NCBI GenBank assembly: GCA_945878725.1
Contig: CAMCTY010000002.1
Coordinates: 62,001-126,000 of the forward strand
DNA length: 64,000 nt
Reading direction: 5' to 3'
Source of the DNA: Bifidobacterium breve
GTDB taxonomy: Bacteria; Actinomycetota; Acidimicrobiia; Acidimicrobiales; Acidimicrobilacustridaceae
Shown here: piece by piece, positions 62,734 through 64,000 of the stretch
How positions within the stretch are numbered: the stretch's first letter is position 1
Layout of the letters: every line of letters starts with the position of its first letter
Program-made: the position numbers and the translations under genes
The notes under the pieces: model-generated
Databases searched by the model: none
What the model saw: only the letters and a program-made list of their open reading frames with translations
Told to the model about the DNA's origin: nothing

Positions 62734-63026
62734 GTCGTACCCGCCGTCGCCCCGCATCCGCCCAGGCCCAAGGCGGCCAGAAGAAACTTGCCGCCGAACG
62801 TGCCGCCGCCAAGAAGTTCTGGGGCGAATCCACACTCGACGATCCCGCACTGGTCCGCATGTCCAGCGATCCTGCCGCCCTCATGCTCTCGCTGGGCGAG
62901 CCACCGTTGCGCGGCAGCGAGAAGGCCGCGCAGGCGGCATTCACGCTGGTGTACCGCAAGGCCGCTCAGCTTGCCCTTCTGGCGGCCACCGCCGCTGGAC
63001 TCGACGACGACTCATTCGGCGTTTGA
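62730..63026 (+). CDS. Small unknown protein coupled to the SNF2 gene
   Basis: A 98-residue protein with a basic N-terminus (SRTRRRPASAQAQGGQKK), a segment AAKKFWGESTLDDPALVRMSSDPAALMLSLGEPPLRGSE, and a C-terminal Ala-rich helix. No domain is recognised. It starts with ATG within the SNF2 stop (ATGA), so translational coupling is expected. The basic N-terminus could bind nucleic acid (inference). It may be a partner of the SNF2 protein. Confidence 0.75.
   Translation: MSRTRRRPASAQAQGGQKKLAAERAAAKKFWGESTLDDPALVRMSSDPAALMLSLGEPPLRGSEKAAQAAFTLVYRKAAQLALLAATAAGLDDDSFGV

Positions 63027-64000
<974 letters not shown>

Overview
The window reads as a GC-rich chromosomal segment of an actinobacterium, most likely of the class Acidimicrobiia. 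The class is inferred from gene content; no rRNA is present to test it. Support for Actinomycetota comes from the crgA / trpG / pknB / pbpA / rodA / pstP / fhaB / fhaA / tRNA-Leu block, a CarD regulator, a mycothiol-dependent-type enzyme, an NDMA-dependent alcohol dehydrogenase and a GuaB1-type IMPDH relative. There is no insertion sequence, phage or CRISPR array. Genes are packed tightly, and many operon neighbours overlap by 1 or 4 bases.

Left part (1-12.6 kb): a tRNA-Ala-like 3' half overlaps the end of a CmcI-type methyltransferase/hydroxylase gene. A catabolic region follows, with an NDMA-dependent alcohol dehydrogenase, two amidohydrolase-2 proteins, an APH-type kinase, a short-chain dehydrogenase, an unknown 245-residue protein, a paired acyl-CoA dehydrogenase and a MarR regulator. 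The MarR gene is translationally coupled to the second amidohydrolase, and a palindrome overlaps that operon's promoter. A DUF2071-DCC fusion and an MDMPI-type protein close the region. It looks like CoA-linked and alcohol catabolism of hydrophobic or steroid-like substrates (inference).

12.6-21.3 kb: a P2-type cation ATPase coupled to a small PGPGW membrane protein, a coupled pair of TrkA-type subunits, glucose-6-phosphate dehydrogenase with a histidine phosphatase, a thiolase and a small zinc-ribbon membrane protein.

21.4-29.7 kb: the conserved growth and division signalling block. CrgA and TrpG are divergent. FhaA, FhaB, PstP, RodA, PbpA and PknB form one leftward operon. pknA, present at this locus in Mycobacterium, is absent here. 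tRNA-Leu(CAG) follows.

29.8-45.9 kb, the accessory-looking part: a lipoprotein, an alkylsulfatase-like metallo-hydrolase, a carboxynorspermidine decarboxylase/dehydrogenase pair, a 1507-residue YD/RHS lipoprotein, a Baeyer-Villiger-type monooxygenase with an altered fingerprint, a photolyase-like protein whose two domains are in swapped order and which is coupled to a DUF2256-DUF3253 protein, and an 800-residue envelope protein.

45.9-64 kb: an acyl-CoA ligase / BVMO operon, a three-domain hydroxylase-sulfotransferase-TIGR03032 fusion, CarD, HtpX/LemA, an MFS exporter, modABC, a SNF2 helicase with a coupled 98-residue partner, and the start of guaB1.

The least ordinary items are the domain-swapped photolyase (40976-42187), the three-domain sulfotransferase fusion (49489-52596), the orphan RHS lipoprotein (34630-39153), and the BVMO with Gln in place of the fingerprint His (39289-40923).
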